Shown: piece by piece, positions 5,490-6,069 of the stretch
Layout of the letters: the number at the start of each line of letters is the position of its first letter
How positions within the stretch are numbered: the first letter of the stretch is position 1
Assembly (NCBI GenBank): GCA_007135355.1
Contig: SLJA01000088.1
Span: forward strand, 1 to 6,069
Direction of reading: 5' to 3'
DNA: 6,069 bases
Origin: Wenzhouxiangella sp.
GTDB lineage: Bacteria > Pseudomonadota > Gammaproteobacteria > Xanthomonadales > Wenzhouxiangellaceae
Position numbers and translations under genes: made by a program
The notes under the pieces: model-generated
The model's input: the letters and a program-made list of their open reading frames with translations, nothing else
Database searches by the model: none
Told to the model about the DNA's origin: nothing

Positions 5490-6069
5490 TGACCCTGTTC
5501 TTTATTGTTGCCGTGCTTGCCGCCGTCATCGGCTGCGCATTCTTCAAGGTCAAGGTACCGGTCTGGACCGGCATTATCGGGGTCGTGCTGCTGGCTTTCA
5601 CCTTGATGGGGCAGCCCGGCTGGCTGCTGCTGACCCTGTCCTGGCTGGTCTTCCTGGCTGTAGCCGTACCCATGAATCACCTACCCTGGCGCCGCGAGTT
5701 TCTGTCGCGCCCCATTCTCAAGGCCTTTTCCGGCATGGTCCCGCAGATCTCGGAAACCGAACGGGTGGCGCTGGAGGCCGGTACGGTCGGCTTTGAAGGC
5801 GAGCTATTCACCGGCAAGCCGCGCTGGCACCGCCTGATCAAGAAACCGCTGAACGAGTTGACCGTGGAAGAACAGGCCTTTCTGGACGGACCGGTCGAGA
5901 AGCTGTGCGACATGATCGACGAATGGGAAATCAGCCACTACCGCGCCGATCTGCCGGAAGCGGTTTGGGAGCACCTGAAGAGCCATGGCTTTTTGGGCAT
6001 GATCATTCCCAAGGAGTACGGGGGTCTGGGTTTTTCCGCCGTCGCCCATCGCGCCGTGCTGGAAAAAGT
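5486..6069 (+). CDS. fadE: Acyl-CoA dehydrogenase FadE, partial (3' end beyond the right edge)
   Basis: FadE catalyses the first step of beta-oxidation, converting acyl-CoA to trans-2-enoyl-CoA with FAD as cofactor. Only the first 194 residues of a family normally about 800 residues long are in the window, and the frame is open to the edge. The N-terminus has hydrophobic segments at about 3-19, 27-40 and 46-62, as in E. coli FadE, which suggests membrane association. Conserved FadE blocks follow: SRPILKAF (74-81), SETERVALEAGT (89-100), GELFTGKPRW (105-114), LTVEEQAFLDGPVE (125-138) and FLGMIIPKEYGGLGFSA (169-185), the last being the start of the acyl-CoA dehydrogenase N-terminal domain. The catalytic and FAD-binding residues lie further right and cannot be assessed. 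The start ATG at 5486 overlaps the hydrolase stop and has a GAGGAG site 10 nt upstream. The gene is probably co-transcribed with the hydrolase and under the same divergent TetR-type control. Confidence 0.93.
   Translation, partial: MMTLFFIVAVLAAVIGCAFFKVKVPVWTGIIGVVLLAFTLMGQPGWLLLTLSWLVFLAVAVPMNHLPWRREFLSRPILKAFSGMVPQISETERVALEAGTVGFEGELFTGKPRWHRLIKKPLNELTVEEQAFLDGPVEKLCDMIDEWEISHYRADLPEAVWEHLKSHGFLGMIIPKEYGGLGFSAVAHRAVLEK

Noticed and set aside
5335..5796. Plus-strand frame of 153 codons bridging the hydrolase and fadE
   Set aside because: Out of frame with both genes and without any motif; the hydrolase and fadE frames are both intact and explain the region.
1..6069. Mobile elements, CRISPR, toxin-antitoxin or defence genes
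   Set aside because: No transposase, integrase, terminal inverted repeats, spaced direct repeats or defence-type domains are visible; gene content is housekeeping and metabolic.

Overview
The window looks like chromosomal core-genome DNA from a GC-rich gammaproteobacterium. By eye GC is a little over 60%. The strongest pointers are an FadE-type acyl-CoA dehydrogenase with the N-terminal membrane segment known from E. coli FadE, a ZapE ATPase, and a membrane-anchored cytochrome c5-like protein of the kind I associate with Xanthomonadales/Wenzhouxiangella-like lineages. The lineage is inferred from protein style only, not from a marker gene. I see no mobile element, CRISPR array, tRNA, rRNA or phage gene.

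Layout, left to right. (1) Positions 1-1217, minus strand: uppP (undecaprenyl-diphosphatase, recycling of the cell-wall lipid carrier), followed 7 nt later by an unrecognised four-helix membrane protein that runs off the left edge. (2) Positions 1218-1483: divergent intergenic region carrying a perfect TATAAT -10 box for the rightward gene. (3) Positions 1484-3847, plus strand: a monoheme c5-type cytochrome with an N-terminal membrane anchor and GTG start, then an 87-nt gap with a small hairpin, then a probable two-gene unit of a COG2945-like alpha/beta hydrolase and zapE (18-nt gap). (4) Positions 3848-3878: a short convergent gap with a perfect 6-bp hairpin. (5) Positions 3879-4490, minus strand: a TetR-family regulator. 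(6) Positions 4491-4577: a divergent control region. (7) Positions 4578 to the right edge, plus strand: a second, different alpha/beta hydrolase whose stop codon overlaps the start codon of fadE, which is cut by the right edge.

The right-hand part forms the most coherent module: a TetR regulator facing a hydrolase-fadE operon. A plausible reading, inferred and not proven, is that the TetR protein senses an acyl-CoA or lipid-derived ligand and controls release of fatty acid by the hydrolase and its beta-oxidation by FadE. The left and middle parts are housekeeping: envelope lipid recycling, respiratory electron transfer and cell division. I did not find a convincing new biological system. The items most worth a second look are the unknown membrane protein coupled to uppP, the hydrolase-fadE coupling with its TetR control region, and the Glu at the expected acid position of that hydrolase.
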